Of a stretch of 64,000 bases of DNA, positions 40,031 through 49,657 are shown one piece after another. The DNA is from an uncultured Blautia sp. Lineage in GTDB: Bacteria > Bacillota > Clostridia > Lachnospirales > Lachnospiraceae. The notes under the pieces are model-generated. The model saw only the letters and a program-made list of their open reading frames with translations. It made no database searches and was not told the DNA's origin. The DNA is taken from contig NZ_CALFLA010000041.1 in assembly GCF_937880195.1 (NCBI RefSeq), positions 1 through 64,000 on the forward strand, in the 5' to 3' direction. The stretch's first letter is position 1. Each line of letters starts with the position of its first letter. A program made the translations under genes and the position numbers.

Positions 40031-43000
40031 TTATGTTGTAACAGGTGTATTCTCATAAGCTTCACTGAGCATTGTTGCAATTTCGCTTCCAAGATCGTCA
40101 GCCAGCTCCTTGATGTGAGCTTTAATGAGCCGAATAACATCACTGTCATTTGTATCTGATATATTGAACTGCGGGGAGAGGTTAACCTGTACCACAACGC
40201 CAGATTTATCTGACACCACATTCGTTGGTACAGTTTCTTTCTCTGATTTTTCAGAATCTTGCGAACTGGAATCTGTGTCGAAATAAGGTGTCGTATTTGA
40301 TACTTCTTTTCCAACAATTCCTCCGCTCGCATGCGCTGATATCTCATCATCAGGACCAAGAACTCCCAGTGTCCGTCCTGCGGATTTCCACAATTCAATA
40401 CCTCTCTGTCGTCTGGCCGGCACCGTAGGAATGATATACTCCAATCCTTCCTCACCTACCCACGACAGCTCAGCTCCATTCAGTCCGACTTCACCGCCCG
40501 AAGCGTGTCCGGCTATAGTAGCCGATACCGAGGATCCACTGCTTGAAGTTGAAATACTTGCAGATGGATTGGTTATGTGCCAATTCAGCGTAACCGCAAC
40601 ATCTGCAGATGCAGTGAAGCCCTGCGAAAATGTGCTTTGTACCTGTCCGGCGCATTCCGAATATATAGCTGCTGCATTATTCGTCTGGTCCAGTGTGACA
40701 TCTACATGTCCGTCTGCTGGAATTGTCTCCGAGAAAGCAGATACTACATCAGCTGTTGCGAGAGAATAAATCTCAGCCGCATTATTGGACTGATCTAACG
40801 TGATGCTCGCATGACCATTGGCCGGAACATCACTTACTGCGCTCTCAAGATCCGTTGTTACCTGCTCCACAACGCCAGAAGTGTCTGTTGTCGTGCCTGA
40901 GAAGGTAACATTTGCGCTGCCCTCAACCGGCACATCTCCTACAGCACCTTGTGCATCTTCTTCCGCTTGTGCCTGCATTCCAGATGTATCGGTCGTTGTA
41001 TTTGTGACATTTACATTTGCAGATGCTTCCTGCTCAATAGGCTCTGTTTCCGTTTCATCTGCTGCCTGTTCGGTTGCAGACTGCATGCCAGATGTATCCA
41101 CCGTTACCAGTTCTGATGGGATAGTAACAGATGCGCCTGCCTGCACTTCAATTCCATTTGCCGCAAGTGTCCCGGATTCCATGCCGAGAGCTGCCTCAAT
41201 CTGAGCCGCCGCTGTATCAGAATCCACTTCTACATCTGCCAGATCAACTTTGACTCCTTCTGCTGTCACAGACATTTCTGCTCCTTCTGCATCCAGAGCC
41301 GACATAGCCTGCTCGATAGCAGCCTGAGCCTTGTCTCCGTCAACTTCTGCAGTCAACGTATCCATGGAAATAGTCAGTTCCTGGTCTGGGTGAATAACAT
41401 ACGGGCTTTCGATACCGTTCTGTTCTGCAATGGTCTGCCAGTCAATTCCAAGAGCGTTGCCAATTTCCCACAGGCAATCGCCTTGATCAACCTTAATCTT
41501 TACATGATCAGCGGTAACCTCCTGTGTTTCACCCAAGTCACCAAGAGCTTCATTCAGCTTTGAAGTCCATGCATCTTTGTCAATATCAACGTTTCCATCA
41601 ACAGAAGCTTTCAGTCCTTCAAGTGTCACATCTTCAGTTGTAGTCTCTGCCGCCGCCCTGTCAATCGCTTCTGCAAGTTCAGGAGGCAACTGGCTGCGGA
41701 CCGTTTCATACATTGGATTGCTCGGATCCGTAAGTGATGCTTTTAATTCATCACTTCCATTCCGCCAGATCTGATTAGCATAGTTCTGCCACGTTGCAGA
41801 CGTATCGCCAGCAGCTGCTCCAACCTCAATAGCATTATTAAATGAATCCATAAGGCTTTGCGGAACTGCTTTTCCCGCTTCCCGGTAATCGTCAATTAAG
41901 CCCTGCATCTGTGTTACATCAGGTTTCATGCTCTCGTACATGGTACTCAAGGCATTCTGTGTAGCATCAGTTGTAATTCCTAATGTTTTTCCATTGCCAA
42001 GTTCGTTGAACCCGTACATCAATGCGCTGGTCACAGCAGATGTATCTCCGCTCTCTAATTGTTTCTGTGCTGAATCAATAGAAAACTGCGTATTTTCCGC
42101 AAGGCTCTGCCTGTTGCTCTGAATCTTCTCAGCATATGCAGAATTCAAAGTGTTCGAACCAAGCTGTAAGCTCTTCGACAACTCATTTCCTTCCTGCCCT
42201 TTTACATACCAACCAGTCATTTCGTGATACTGCTTATTCTGAGCAGATGTGATTCTTCCGGCTGATTCCATCGAGTTAAGCTCTGAATACCACTGCTCAA
42301 CATCTGCCTGTACGCTTTCCTTTGCCGATTGCCTCAGATCTCTCATTGCTCCCAGTAAGTCAGTGAATGAACCGCTTTCCAGATCAGCTGCATTCAAGCT
42401 TCCGTATTCTTGGTTTATCCAGTCCCATTTTGCCTGTGCTTCTGATTCCTTCCACCGGGCAGTTATGCTGTTCATTTTTTCCTGCAAAGCACTGATGGCG
42501 CCTTCTTCATCTACAGCTATGATTCCATCTTTCAGTGCCTCAGAGACCTTTTGTGATAACTGGCTAGATAATCCATCCAATTCAACATAATCCGCTGTAG
42601 CCCATTTCTCGATGTTCTGGGCTAATGTCTGTCCCTCTTCCGTACCTCCGAGATATGTCTGAACGTGGATATGCGCTGCAAACGTCCGGCTTTCCAGTTC
42701 TTCAATCTTGCTCTTAACAAAAGTTTCGATATTACTTGTGTAATCTTCCTGTTCTTCTGTCGTAAGTTTAATACCAACTCTGCTCTTAAACTCCAGAACG
42801 TCATTGGATTCCAGCGCCTTCTGGGCATCTTCTCGAAGCTTATCAGCGTTCTTTACCTCATTTAAGGCAACTTCCACATTGGCCAGGTACTTCTGATCAA
42901 GAATTCCAGAAGCAATGTCCTGCACTTCCTGAGCTGATAGTTTGATGTTTCCAAAATGTTCTTCCAGATTACTGCTCAAAGCTTTCTGGTTATAGTTGTC

Positions 43001-45283
43001 TACTGCAACACCAATTCCAACCACTGCCGCTGTTACTGCCGCTGCCGCAAGTCCGAATTTCGCCGCTGTCGGAACCATTGCTCCCAGATCACTTATGAAC
43101 GCTCCAACACTTGGTGCTGTCTGTGCTGCAAGTCCAATGCTTTTAATAGCATTTCCGATAGGCTGTAAGGTGGTCGCAATATTCTTTGCATTTCCAAGAA
43201 GCCCAGTTGCTCCTTTAGCGATCAGCATAGAGCTGAGTACAGAAGAAAGGCCTGCTTTCTTTCCTCCCGGAAGAATAGCAGACGCGCTAGAGAATAATGT
43301 TCCGAGGCCGGAAGAAATCAGATGTTTCCCATCTCCGCTAATCCAGTCGGAGAAAGGCTGACCAATAAGAGTATTCCATGCAATGTCCATCTTTCCGAAC
43401 ATATCCGCATTCTGCCACTCATCAGATGCCGTCATGGTCCCGATAACCGTCTTCATGTGTGCTGCTTTTTTGTCCACAGTGTCCATAAAATCATTCAGAG
43501 CAACAGTCACAGCCGGCATTGCATCTGTAATGGAATCAACGAATCCTCTGACATAAGGAGTAAGTCTCTGTCCAAAACTGTTCTGAACGCCCTCTACAGC
43601 CGACTGCATAAGAGTCATGGAGCCTGCCAGGTTGTCCAACATGGTGTCAGCCATATCCTGCGCTGCATCTTTTGAATTTCCGATTGCATTGGAAAGATCG
43701 TTATAATCCTGTTCTGAAGCATTGATGATAGCAAGCATACCGCTCATAGCTTCTTTTCCGAAAATGGTGGATGCCGCCGCTGTCTGTTCAGTTTCAGAAA
43801 GACCTCCTAAACTGCTTCGCAAATTATCCATGACACCTTTCAGTGTTTTCATGTTTCCTGAGCCGTCGGTCAGGCTAATACCATATTTGTCCATAGCCTC
43901 TGCCATGCTGTTAGTTGGTGCTGCCATGTTAGCCAGGGACGTCTTTAAGGCTGTACCGGCCATGCTTCCTTTAATTGAACTGTTAGCCATAAGCCCTAAT
44001 GCCAAAGAAGTATCTTCGACGCTATATTTCATGGCTCCTGCTACCGGCGCAACATATTTGAATGATTCGCCCAGCATGCCTACGTTTGTATTCGAACTAG
44101 CGGACGCCTTTGCAAGGACATCCGAGAAATGTCCGGCATCTTTTGCTTTCAGCCCAAAAGCTGTCAAAGCATCTGTAACAATATCTGAGGTGCTTGCCAG
44201 ATCTTCGCCGGAAGCTGCTGCCAGACTCATAATACCGGATATACCAGCAGTCATTTGCTCTGGTTTCCAGCCTGCCATAGCCATGTAATTAAATGCCTGA
44301 GCTGCTTCAGTAGCGGTAAACTTCGTAGTTGCACCCATTTCCTGTGCTTTTGCAGTCAGATCATCAAACTCTTTTCCTGTAGCACCAGATATAGCCTGGA
44401 CCTGTGACATCATACTCTCAAAGCCTTTATATGTATTCACAGTATCAGCCAGTCCTGCGCTCACTCCAAGGAATGTTGCGCCCTGTGCTATTGGATTCTT
44501 TGCAGCATTTAAAACCGCTCCCATTGGAGCAGTAGCGGCATCAACTATACTCATAGTTGCCGTAAATACGCTTCCGTCCCAGGCTGATGCTTTATCTATC
44601 ACATCATCAATGATCGGACTTGCATTATCGTCTGCACCCAGTTCCGCTGTCCCGGAAGTTCCATCAAATGTGGCCACTGCATCTTCAGCGCTTCGGATTA
44701 TCTGCGTGGCTGTATCGTCAGCTTCCACTGAGGCCACAGCCACTTCACCATTCAAGGCGGCTAAAGCATCCTCCACATCCATAATCTGCATCGTAGCATT
44801 GTCGTCCGCAGTAAGCTCTACTACCGCTTCATTTCCGTTTAGAACAGACAGTGAATCTCCAACACTATTGACCACCCCGGTGGCATTATCATCTGCCCCC
44901 AGTTCTACGTCAGCACTTGCTCCGTCAAGGGTTGCTGCTGCGTCCTCGACACCAGATATTTCAGCGGTAGCATTGTCGTTTGTTCCTATCTCAATATCTG
45001 CAGATATTCCTCCTACTCTTTCAGCCGCATCTTCGACTCTTGAAAGAACCGGAGTGGCATTGTCATCTGCTGAAACTTCAATAGAATGCTCACGTCCAAG
45101 CGTTCGATCTACTCGCTCTGCTGTTTGTTCAATCCCTCTGGTTTTGAATCCAGATGACAGGATCCGATTTACCTTCTGGGCGGCAGTGGCCAGGGTGTTC
45201 ATCTTATTCGTGATATTTGATAGGCCAGGGTCTGTATTATCATTCACAGATACAGGAATCTCAATTCTAATTGTTTCTCCCAT
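40031..45283 (-). CDS. Tail tape-measure protein with terminal repeats and an internal LysM domain
   Basis: 1,750 residues. The N-terminus (about 64-248) has six copies of a 30-residue motif of the form A-DDNAT-I--VEDA-A-L-G-A-VEL. The central region is the TP901-type tape-measure core (about 290-640, SGATGKEFDDLTAKAQEMGATTKFTATEAAQAF). Membrane-like segments lie near 760-790. A LysM-like module (VDQGDCLWEIGNALGIDWQTIAEQNGI...HPDQELTI) lies at about 1262-1308. Further DTSGM/ADGHVDVTLDQTNNAA repeats precede a C-terminus GAELSWVGEEGLEYIIPTVP common to such proteins. Its length sets tail length. Confidence 0.92.
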   Translation of the reverse strand: MGETIRIEIPVSVNDNTDPGLSNITNKMNTLATAAQKVNRILSSGFKTRGIEQTAERVDRTLGREHSIEVSADDNATPVLSRVEDAAERVGGISADIEIGTNDNATAEISGVEDAAATLDGASADVELGADDNATGVVNSVGDSLSVLNGNEAVVELTADDNATMQIMDVEDALAALNGEVAVASVEADDTATQIIRSAEDAVATFDGTSGTAELGADDNASPIIDDVIDKASAWDGSVFTATMSIVDAATAPMGAVLNAAKNPIAQGATFLGVSAGLADTVNTYKGFESMMSQVQAISGATGKEFDDLTAKAQEMGATTKFTATEAAQAFNYMAMAGWKPEQMTAGISGIMSLAAASGEDLASTSDIVTDALTAFGLKAKDAGHFSDVLAKASASSNTNVGMLGESFKYVAPVAGAMKYSVEDTSLALGLMANSSIKGSMAGTALKTSLANMAAPTNSMAEAMDKYGISLTDGSGNMKTLKGVMDNLRSSLGGLSETEQTAAASTIFGKEAMSGMLAIINASEQDYNDLSNAIGNSKDAAQDMADTMLDNLAGSMTLMQSAVEGVQNSFGQRLTPYVRGFVDSITDAMPAVTVALNDFMDTVDKKAAHMKTVIGTMTASDEWQNADMFGKMDIAWNTLIGQPFSDWISGDGKHLISSGLGTLFSSASAILPGGKKAGLSSVLSSMLIAKGATGLLGNAKNIATTLQPIGNAIKSIGLAAQTAPSVGAFISDLGAMVPTAAKFGLAAAAVTAAVVGIGVAVDNYNQKALSSNLEEHFGNIKLSAQEVQDIASGILDQKYLANVEVALNEVKNADKLREDAQKALESNDVLEFKSRVGIKLTTEEQEDYTSNIETFVKSKIEELESRTFAAHIHVQTYLGGTEEGQTLAQNIEKWATADYVELDGLSSQLSQKVSEALKDGIIAVDEEGAISALQEKMNSITARWKESEAQAKWDWINQEYGSLNAADLESGSFTDLLGAMRDLRQSAKESVQADVEQWYSELNSMESAGRITSAQNKQYHEMTGWYVKGQEGNELSKSLQLGSNTLNSAYAEKIQSNRQSLAENTQFSIDSAQKQLESGDTSAVTSALMYGFNELGNGKTLGITTDATQNALSTMYESMKPDVTQMQGLIDDYREAGKAVPQSLMDSFNNAIEVGAAAGDTSATWQNYANQIWRNGSDELKASLTDPSNPMYETVRSQLPPELAEAIDRAAAETTTEDVTLEGLKASVDGNVDIDKDAWTSKLNEALGDLGETQEVTADHVKIKVDQGDCLWEIGNALGIDWQTIAEQNGIESPYVIHPDQELTISMDTLTAEVDGDKAQAAIEQAMSALDAEGAEMSVTAEGVKVDLADVEVDSDTAAAQIEAALGMESGTLAANGIEVQAGASVTIPSELVTVDTSGMQSATEQAADETETEPIEQEASANVNVTNTTTDTSGMQAQAEEDAQGAVGDVPVEGSANVTFSGTTTDTSGVVEQVTTDLESAVSDVPANGHASITLDQSNNAAEIYSLATADVVSAFSETIPADGHVDVTLDQTNNAAAIYSECAGQVQSTFSQGFTASADVAVTLNWHITNPSASISTSSSGSSVSATIAGHASGGEVGLNGAELSWVGEEGLEYIIPTVPARRQRGIELWKSAGRTLGVLGPDDEISAHASGGIVGKEVSNTTPYFDTDSSSQDSEKSEKETVPTNVVSDKSGVVVQVNLSPQFNISDTNDSDVIRLIKAHIKELADDLGSEIATMLSEAYENTPVTT

Positions 45284-45291
45284 TTACCATG

Positions 45292-45447
45292 TCACCCCTT
45301 TTTCGTATTCGCCTCGATCCATAGCCTGGTTGAAGCAAAAAGAAAAGCCCTCTCTCCAGAGGGCAGACTCATTACTTCACTTGGCAATAAACCTTGGCGT
45401 TGAAATATGTGGTGGAGCAATGTTGACTTCCCACCGGCCATAATCAG
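45292..45447 (-). CDS. -1 frame extension of the tail chaperone (G-T type fusion)
   Basis: In the -1 frame, a frame of 51 codons follows the slippery heptamer A AAA AAC at 45447-45453, directly before the chaperone's TGA (45444-45446). It reads LIMAGGKSTLLHHIFQRQG then LLPSEVMSLPSGERAFLFAST and stops at 45292. LLPSEV-SLP--E-AF--AS-RL is typical of the T portion of phage G-T chaperones, supporting real use. Frameshifting would give a 222-residue fusion. A GCCCTCT/AGAGGGC hairpin lies further on (about 45340-45361). Confidence 0.8.
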   Translation of the reverse strand: MIMAGGKSTLLHHIFQRQGLLPSEVMSLPSGERAFLFASTRLWIEANTKKG

Positions 45448-45959
45448 TTTTTTGCAGTTTCAGCCTTCAGTTCTTCATTATTGAAACCATTAACATCATC
45501 AATGATATCCATAATGCGGTCTTTTTCTCCCGGAAGGAGAACAGCGTCAATTACATCGAGAGCATTGATGATGCAGATGCCTTTTGCTTCCAGACCCTTT
45601 TTGACAGCAGGATTATCCCACAGTTTGGCTTTGTCTTCTTCTGTAGTGGAGTTGTAAATCAGAGAAGCTCTGTACTTTGGCATATCCAGTTCGTCCGCAA
45701 CCCGGATGCCCTGGCGACGATTCTTGGTATATTTCGTATATTTCTTACGAATATCTTTTAACATTTCATCAGTAAGTGAATGAATGCTGAAGGAGAAATA
45801 CCTTCGTTTATTACGGATGATATCGATCTTCTTGGTATCGTTTGCTGCATCATCTGCTGCTGCCAATAATCCTTCCAGATAATCATCTTCATTTGCAAGG
45901 ATAGTTTCTCTTTTCTCTTCCTCTGTTAATTCCGGATCCATAAAGTCTTTGTTTTCCAT
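45444..45959 (-). CDS. Tail assembly chaperone (XkdN type, G product)
   Basis: 171 residues, acidic and helical (DPELTEEEKRETILANEDDYLEGLLAAADDAAND). It has the XkdN-like motif IRNKRRYFSFSIHSLTDEMLKDIRKKYTKY. It coats the tape measure before tail assembly. It ends in the slippery sequence that feeds the extension at 45292-45447. AGGAGGAAAAGAA precedes the ATG. It lies between the tube and tape-measure genes. Confidence 0.87.
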   Translation of the reverse strand: MENKDFMDPELTEEEKRETILANEDDYLEGLLAAADDAANDTKKIDIIRNKRRYFSFSIHSLTDEMLKDIRKKYTKYTKNRRQGIRVADELDMPKYRASLIYNSTTEEDKAKLWDNPAVKKGLEAKGICIINALDVIDAVLLPGEKDRIMDIIDDVNGFNNEELKAETAKN

Positions 45960-45975
45960 TTCTTTTCCTCCTGTT

Positions 45976-46004
45976 AAAAACGAGGGACTGATACGCAGCC
46001 CCTC
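45976..46004 (-). terminator. Terminator-like hairpin after the tail tube gene
   Basis: GAGGGGCTG/CAGTCCCTC (9 pairs including G-U) is followed on the minus strand by TTTTT. Position between tube and chaperone suggests partial termination that lowers expression of the chaperone and tape measure. Confidence 0.7.
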
Positions 46005-46014
46005 TTAATAGAAA

Positions 46015-46470
46015 TCAGATTGTCAGTGTGCTTTTGTTTTCAACCTTGCCGTTGCAATGCAGGGCAAAAGCTCTTTTCAGTACATCTCCAGTAGATACAT
46101 TCTGGATATCGCTGTCTCCGGAAAGGATACACTCTCTGTAGGTCACACGTTCCTGTGATTCATTTCTTCCTTCGATAACTCCTGTAAACATCAGAACAGG
46201 AGATTCTCCGTTTGCAATAGCATTGATAACCGCATTAAACAGCTCGCCATCAAGAACTACGATTTCGGAAATATTTACGGTAACTCCTACGGTTCCATTA
46301 ACCTCAAGCTCTCTGTTCTGGCCAAGAGGTGCGTATTTGTAGTTGTTAAAAGAACCTTTTGTAGTGAAACTTTCAACCTGTGCAAATGGTTTTCCAGCAG
46401 AGTTATAAAGCATCGCATCTTTGCCAGATCTGCTGTGTCTGGCATCAGTAGCCGCACTCTTATTCAGCAT
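46015..46470 (-). CDS. Tail tube protein (XkdM-like)
   Basis: 151 residues. It begins MLNKSAATDARHSRSGKDAMLYNSAGKPFAQVESFTTKGSFNNYKY and is strand-rich, matching XkdM/tail-tube proteins. It follows the sheath gene, the standard order for contractile tails. AAAAGGGGGAATAAATA precedes the start. Confidence 0.88.
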   Translation of the reverse strand: MLNKSAATDARHSRSGKDAMLYNSAGKPFAQVESFTTKGSFNNYKYAPLGQNRELEVNGTVGVTVNISEIVVLDGELFNAVINAIANGESPVLMFTGVIEGRNESQERVTYRECILSGDSDIQNVSTGDVLKRAFALHCNGKVENKSTLTI

Positions 46471-46488
46471 TATTTATTCCCCCTTTTC

Positions 46489-47898
46489 TTATTCACCAGA
46501 TGCAGCAACAATAGTGCTGAACTGGAAGTAGTAATTCAGATAGATGTGCTCTGCAGAATCCAGATCGATCACTTCGATGTCAAACCCACAGGTGTCTCCA
46601 TCGGTAGTAACGGTTGTAGATTCAGTTACATTGCCGTACTGGATCTTTCCTTCTGCCTCCATGGCATTGCAGATACCCTGGATAGCTGCCATGATAGTGG
46701 CTCTTCCGTTTGTATCGTTATCAACCTTTCCAACCAGTGCATCAGCTGCTGCATTTGCTCTGTTCAGAAGTTCATAACGGGTCTTTGTTCTACGGATTTT
46801 CTTCCATCCGCTGTCGTGGTTGGCATCCGGATGAACCAAGGTATTAACACCATTGTCAAGCCATACAGCCCCATCAGAAGCCGTAGAGAGGACCAGGCAG
46901 CCTTTTTCTTCAGCTACTTCCATCTCTGTATTTGTAAGGATTTCATTCAGAACGCTATATCTGCTAAGAGTTGCGTGTGTCACGGACTGGTTCGCAGGAG
47001 TCGCAGCTACAATACCTGCAATATACGCAGCCACCTGATATCCTTTCAGCTCTTCATTGCCGGCATTAGTATTCGCATTCAGCGGCGCGATTACGTTTTC
47101 AGTATCGAAACTGGAGATTGATGTCATTCTGTCTTCCAGTGAAGAGGAAGGTTTTGGAGTAACAATTGCCATTCCAAAAGAGCCTGCCAGATAAATTCGG
47201 TCAAGAAATGCCGCTACCAGTGCATGGACAGCGGCGTCTTCTGTATCAACACAAATGGTGTTGAAGTAATATTTCTCCACTTCTTTTAATCCGGCACTGT
47301 AGTCTGCGTTTGTTACTGTCGGATCCGCGCCATCTGCGAAAGCGGACTGGCTAACCGCTGTAACAGCTCCTGACGCACCAGTAATATCGACTACAAAGTT
47401 CTTTGAGGAAGCAAATGCTTCTTTCAACGCAGTAGCTTCTTCTGCTCCTGCTGCAAATGTTACCTTTTCGAACTCAGAGCCATCCAGATATACGATGCAC
47501 TCCTTCTTTGAGGAATCGCCAAGCTTCTCTCTGATTGTTGCTGTAAATTTTGCACCGCTTGGATATTTTGTTGAAAGCTTTGCCTTGCCTGTTGCACAAG
47601 CAAGAGAGGCGCAGCCAACCGTACCACCGTTTCCTACTCGAACAGCGATAAGTTTGACAGCGCCTCCATAGAACGCTTCTCTTAATGCATCTGTGGTGCC
47701 TCCAGTACCAAAGGTATTTTCATATCCTTCAGATGCCGGAAGAACTGTAGCTTTTCCAAGTGGTCCGATCGAAGACTTGAAAAGCACTGCTACAATACCA
47801 TCAATTGCTCCAAAGTTTGTTTCGTCCCCTCTTTTCTGTACATTGAAGTATGCACCGGGACGGATTTTGTTTTCTCCAAGAGAAAAATAACCTGCCAT
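46489..47898 (-). CDS. Contractile tail sheath protein (XkdK-like)
   Basis: 469 residues. The N-terminus FSLGENKIRPGAYFNVQKRG and the C-terminal region (DGAVWLDNGVNTLVHPDANHDSGWKKIRRTKTRYELLNRANAAAD) match the phage tail sheath family. Its presence shows the phage has a contractile tail. AAGGAGGTCAAATAA precedes the ATG. The gene is followed by the tube gene after 18 bases. Confidence 0.92.
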   Translation of the reverse strand: MAGYFSLGENKIRPGAYFNVQKRGDETNFGAIDGIVAVLFKSSIGPLGKATVLPASEGYENTFGTGGTTDALREAFYGGAVKLIAVRVGNGGTVGCASLACATGKAKLSTKYPSGAKFTATIREKLGDSSKKECIVYLDGSEFEKVTFAAGAEEATALKEAFASSKNFVVDITGASGAVTAVSQSAFADGADPTVTNADYSAGLKEVEKYYFNTICVDTEDAAVHALVAAFLDRIYLAGSFGMAIVTPKPSSSLEDRMTSISSFDTENVIAPLNANTNAGNEELKGYQVAAYIAGIVAATPANQSVTHATLSRYSVLNEILTNTEMEVAEEKGCLVLSTASDGAVWLDNGVNTLVHPDANHDSGWKKIRRTKTRYELLNRANAAADALVGKVDNDTNGRATIMAAIQGICNAMEAEGKIQYGNVTESTTVTTDGDTCGFDIEVIDLDSAEHIYLNYYFQFSTIVAASGE

Positions 47899-48120
47899 TT
47901 ATTTGACCTCCTTTTTCATGAATCTATCAATGATCTGTTTTGCTTCCGCAACAGTCATTTCTGTTTTTTTGCAGCCCTTAAAGGCTGCTACTGCACATTC
48001 GCGAGGAACTCCAAATACTTTTGTGCTTGCATTTTCAAGTTCCTGGATGGTGTACTTGTCAGCGGACGGCTGTACTGTTTGTGTCGCAGCCGGTGTCTTC
48101 TTGATATCTTTTTCTGCCAT
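47899..48120 (-). CDS. Small phage protein before the sheath
   Basis: 73 residues. An N-terminal Lys/Thr/Gln-rich segment is followed by a compact helical domain (YTIQELENASTKVFGVPRECAVAAFKGCKKTEMTVAEAKQIIDRFMKKEV) resembling small YqbK-type or tail-completion proteins. GAAAGGAGTAAGCA precedes the start. The stop abuts the sheath's ribosome site. Function not known. Confidence 0.7.
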   Translation of the reverse strand: MAEKDIKKTPAATQTVQPSADKYTIQELENASTKVFGVPRECAVAAFKGCKKTEMTVAEAKQIIDRFMKKEVK

Positions 48121-48132
48121 TGCTTACTCCTT

Positions 48133-49002
48133 TCATGTAAGATCGTTGATTGTTACGCCTGATATACCAGGCTGCTTAAATGCGTCTTTTAAGCACGCAT
48201 AATACCCTGTCAGAGACATCTGCCCCTCTCTAAGGTAATCAGCATTGTTGTTCATTTTCAGAGCTTTCACGACCATTGGGGAATCATCAAACATGATGAT
48301 CTCTTCATCCTTCGCTAAGCTCTGGTGAAGTGCGGCCATCATCTTCAACCGCAATGACGGTTTCGGGCACAGGAGATGCACCGAAATAACTGCATTGAAC
48401 CACGACAGGCTACTCCTGCAATGACCATCTGTGCTGTCAATTGATTTCAGTCCAGAATAGAAAACAGGAGTATCTGCCGGAATGGTGTATTCTGATAGCT
48501 CATCAATTCCAAAAACTATGCATTCTGGGAAAAGATTCTTAATATACCTGTTCAACGCCATAACAGGATCTGGATCCGTAGTTTCCTGTGCGGGGTATTC
48601 CAGAATATCGAACACAATTTCTTTGCACAGCACTGCGTTTCCTTCCAGGATGTAAGGTTCGCTTCTGGCCCATGCAAAGCACATAGGCGCCTCCCCTTCT
48701 GGTTTCATCACCACGTCCTGAAGACAATTCCTGATAGCAACTTCCATCTTCTCTACTTCAAGCGGATCCATGATGTCGTACAATGCGGCAGTAAGCTGGC
48801 CAGATGAAGACCGCTTTGTATCCACCTGTTTGTTGAAGACATAAGAAATCCTCGGATACTGGCTTTTCCCATTCCACCCCTCCTGCTGATCAGGAGGAAA
48901 CTCTGTGTTAAAGATGGCCGGCTTATCTGCGTACCTGGCCAGAGTTCCGTTCAGAAGGTTGTCCTGAGATAACCTTCTATACAGCAACTGATTCAGATCC
49001 AT
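48133..49002 (-). CDS. Tail terminator/completion-type protein
   Basis: 289 residues. The N-terminus LNQLLYRRLSQDNLLNGTLARYADKPAIFNTEFPPDQQEGWNGKSQYPRISYVF is the pattern of phage tail terminator (gpU/YqbJ-like) proteins, with a longer C-terminal half than usual that ends in a helical region. It is likely placed where tail meets head. The start overlaps the upstream gene by 26 bases. Confidence 0.65.
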   Translation of the reverse strand: MDLNQLLYRRLSQDNLLNGTLARYADKPAIFNTEFPPDQQEGWNGKSQYPRISYVFNKQVDTKRSSSGQLTAALYDIMDPLEVEKMEVAIRNCLQDVVMKPEGEAPMCFAWARSEPYILEGNAVLCKEIVFDILEYPAQETTDPDPVMALNRYIKNLFPECIVFGIDELSEYTIPADTPVFYSGLKSIDSTDGHCRSSLSWFNAVISVHLLCPKPSLRLKMMAALHQSLAKDEEIIMFDDSPMVVKALKMNNNADYLREGQMSLTGYYACLKDAFKQPGISGVTINDLT

Positions 49003-49279
49003 CTTCTACACTCCCTTCATACACGTTCACCGTTTCCATTCCGTCAGAAGAATATCTGATAGTCCACATTCCTTTTTCAATAGCCTCGGCCTGAATCACG
49101 AAATGATTCTGGATATTCTGTGTTTCTGGAAGGAATAAAACTGTGATGGTGTCAGCAGTCGCTTCTGTCACTATTCCAGACTGCGCTTTATCCCAGGTTT
49201 TATTTTTTGCCGAGATAAGAGATCCTCTTCCGATTTCAGCAAGATTTATAACTTTCTTTGTTTCTTCAGTCAGTAACAT
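48977..49279 (-). CDS. Small phage head-tail region protein
   Basis: 100 residues, strand-rich: LINAEIGRGSLI-like motif (LAEIGRGSLISAKNKTWDKAQSGIVTEATADTITVLFLPE) followed by acidic strands. TAGGAGGGTAA precedes the ATG. It occurs between the HK97-gp10-like and terminator-like genes. I recognise no named family. Confidence 0.6.
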   Translation of the reverse strand: MLLTEETKKVINLAEIGRGSLISAKNKTWDKAQSGIVTEATADTITVLFLPETQNIQNHFVIQAEAIEKGMWTIRYSSDGMETVNVYEGSVEDGSESVAV

Positions 49280-49657
49280 TTACCCTCCTAACTCCGAGAA
49301 CAATGCCAGAATCTCCGGCATCGCAGTTTCTTTGATTTTTTCAACATAAGGACGAGCTGCCATTTTGCTTGTTCCATGTTCCAGGTATCCCGAGTAGTGC
49401 ATTCCAGATTGGATTCCGAATATGCCATTTCCTCCACCGCCAGAACTGTACATATTCCAGTTCCTTCTCAGGTCTCCGCTCCTTACACCAGGTGGACTTC
49501 CAGGAGCTGAAGGGCTTGGATTGGCCAATACCGTAAGAGCAGCATTCCTGAGTTCATTGGCTCCCTGCATCATCTTTGCATCAACCTGTCGTTTGGTTTG
49601 CTCTACGCGGTTCTTTACTTCTTCCTGTACGGCTGCCGCTGCTGCCTCCGGACTCAT
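49280..49657 (-). CDS. HK97 gp10-like head-tail joining protein
   Basis: 125 residues. A helical N-terminus is followed by the gp10 signature: NPSPSAPGSPPGVRSGDLRRNWN...GIQSGMHYSGYLEHGTSKMAARPYVEK. This motif is characteristic of minor tail/neck proteins of the HK97 gp10 family. It overlaps the upstream connector gene by 4 bases. Confidence 0.87.
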   Translation of the reverse strand: MSPEAAAAAVQEEVKNRVEQTKRQVDAKMMQGANELRNAALTVLANPSPSAPGSPPGVRSGDLRRNWNMYSSGGGGNGIFGIQSGMHYSGYLEHGTSKMAARPYVEKIKETAMPEILALFSELGG

